Both the position numbers and the translations under genes were made by a program. DNA of 64,000 nucleotides. Origin: Acanthornis magna. Taxonomy: Eukaryota; Chordata; Aves; Passeriformes; Acanthizidae. The notes below the pieces were generated by a model. That model saw only the letters and a list, made by a program, of their open reading frames with translations. It searched no databases and was not told the DNA's origin. Positions 62,301 to 64,000 of the stretch are shown piece after piece (the stretch's first letter is position 1; the number at the start of each line of letters is the position of its first letter). The stretch covers positions 2,791,001-2,855,000 of the forward strand of contig JAWUZG010000056.1 in the NCBI GenBank assembly GCA_036785705.1. Direction: 5' to 3'.

Positions 62301-63094
62301 AAGGAAGGCTTAAAGGTGAGGTACTGCACCAAAGCCCTACCCTTTCTTCATTACAGGTTTTCTGTTTCAGGGACATTGAGAACTTCTAGTTCTGCCAATA
62401 GTGGAAGAGTGGAGGCAACAAATTGAAAGCAAGATGCAAACTGAGCCTTCAAACAATGTAATCTCCCAGCAACCATTATGTTAAGTTTAGAATACTTAAA
62501 ATCAGTAAGAAGCCTAGTGGGAGCATTGACATTTCTGAATAGGGTTCAGTCTGTGAGGAGATGAGTCTTGCAATCTATTAAGCAATGTGTTACAATATTC
62601 AAGTCTAGATATCACAGAGGCAAGGATTAATGTACACACATCCACACAGGAATCTTTGATGCCTTCAAATGCACCTCATCATCTGAAAACCAGTCAGCAG
62701 CATCGCCTACATATTTCACAGCAGTCTTCCCACCTGGGCATTTCAGCCTGACAGTGGGAAGCCTTTTGAAATGATAGTGAGACATCTCAGTGTAGCTTGC
62801 ACTCCACGTTCTAATAGCTATGGTTTGGGGTTTGTTTATGTGTCTGCGCAAACATCTACAGACACAGAGCTGGAAAAGCCAAAGATGGATAATTTAGGAT
62901 GAAATTTTGAATTTTAGTGTCACAGGTAAATAATTTGGTCAAAGTCTCTATAGTGGTTTGCGTGGTAGTGATGCTCTCCAACAATAACTGCATAATAGAA
63001 AAAGGAGTTGATACTTTCATAGCAGTAACAAGCACAAAGCTACAACAATATTTTTATATGCAAAAAAAATCTGGTTGTGTAACTGTTCTCCAAC

Positions 63095-63137
63095 TTTTTA
63101 TCTCCTTTTTTCTTTTTTTTCTTTTTTTTTTTTTTTT
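63095..63137. repeat. T-rich low-complexity tract
   Basis: About 43 bases of T with a few C, ending in sixteen or more T before GAGG. It could be the complement of a poly-A tail, but no retrotransposed body is recognised to its left. Confidence 0.82.
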
Positions 63138-64000
63138 GAGGAAGTTTGATTAATTTTCTGGATGCGGATAATTTTGGGGTAGAAAAAAATTTTAAACTTG
63201 GATTCTCTACCCAGCATCTATCACTAGCCTGAGGAATAGTGATCTAATTCTGTTTGATTTTTATCTTCAGTGTTTAGTACAGAGTAAGAAGTAGAGAGTG
63301 TATGAGCCTAAGATAAACACTAACCAAAATACCACCGCAAAATAGTTGGGCTTAAAAACTTAGTCTTGCAGTTGTTCAGGGTAAAGTGAAAGATAAAGCG
63401 CACTGAATTTTATCCTCATTCTATACTTGCCCATTAAAGAAACAGTCACCCTTTTTGCTGCAGCAGTGGCACAGAAAGTTTAAAGCATTCCAACCTGACT
63501 TAATTGTTACTTTTTCATACTCTTTCATGGGCACTAATTTTATTCAAATATGAAGGAATAAGAAAATACCCATTAAAATCAGTAAGGTTTTCCTTATATG
63601 TAAGGCACATACGTGTGGATCCTTAATATTGATCCAAATCCATCTATGTAATGATTAACTGACACTTCCACTAGTCTGTTTAATTGACATATAGGTGGAA
63701 AATCTTTAAATGCACATGGCAAGAGAAATCTTTCTCAATCCCCTTTCTTGATGGCTTTGATTCCATGGCAGAGGAGACCCTGTGGTGTCTTTGCCCGTAA
63801 CCTCCTGGTACCATGGGTACAATACAATCTGTTATCTTGGGGTTCTGGTAGTTCACTGTAGAACTGCTCCTCCATTACTAAAATACAAAATCGTAAGCAT
63901 ATCATGCACATTGTTCAAGTGACGTATAGGAATACAAAATGTAAAATATCGTGTTTTAAAGAGCACCAAAATAGCAAAATAGGAGACATATTAGAAATAG

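Larger units (their letters stand above)
52923..64000. other. Non-coding sequence, no gene recognised
   Basis: AT-rich with short GC-richer patches (52990-53200, 59040-59420) that hold overlapping open frames without recognisable domains. Contains long T-runs (56336, 63095), a GGTTT run (55871) and A-rich stretches (58799-58850). A strong acceptor-like tract ends at 55772 but no matching donor or long frame follows. No second exon to pair with 52765-52922 could be found. Confidence 0.45.

Noticed and set aside
1..64000. CRISPR arrays, bacterial operons, tRNA, rRNA or phage features
   Set aside because: None seen. The window is vertebrate genomic DNA, and the direct repeats present are minisatellites without spacers.

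Overview
This 64 kb window looks like non-coding DNA from a vertebrate, most likely a bird. The reasons are: moderately AT-rich sequence without dense ORFs; a truncated LINE whose end matches the 3' end of avian CR1 elements; a compact LTR of the type common in songbirds; an old MIR-like SINE relic; several short GC-rich minisatellites; and no primate or rodent repeats such as Alu, B1 or L1. That it is a bird is a fairly firm inference. That it is a passerine is weaker and rests on the LTR and CR1 style.

No complete protein-coding gene, tRNA, rRNA or recognisable small RNA can be supported. The longest open frames lie in GC-rich tandem repeats (about 2.75-3.65 kb, 6.9-7.8 kb and 32.1-32.8 kb). 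They are open in several frames and on both strands because the repeat units lack stops, so they are artefacts. The window is best read as a large intron or a stretch of intergenic desert.

Layout. 1-2.46 kb: AT-rich unique sequence. 2.46-2.59 kb: MIR-like relic. 2.75-3.65 kb: first GC/CpG-rich island, with a TATA-like box facing the minus strand and a 19-bp minisatellite. 6.9-7.75 kb: second GC/CpG-rich island, with a 13-bp minisatellite showing higher-order structure and, just right of it, a very good CTCF motif. 7.8-32 kb: AT-rich sequence with microsatellites, a forkhead-type palindrome and a few exon-like stretches. 32.32-32.67 kb: a 71-bp x 5 minisatellite. 36.86-37.2 kb: an LTR on the minus strand. 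41.63-41.77 kb: the CR1 end. 41.8-64 kb: mostly featureless, with one notable exon-like open stretch at 52.77-52.92 kb on the plus strand.

Without homology searches, the only claims I hold firmly are the tandem repeats, the microsatellites and the CR1 end. The LTR, the MIR relic and the CTCF motif at 7.62 kb are reasonable. The candidate exons are hypotheses with stated tests. I found no convincing undescribed multi-gene system.
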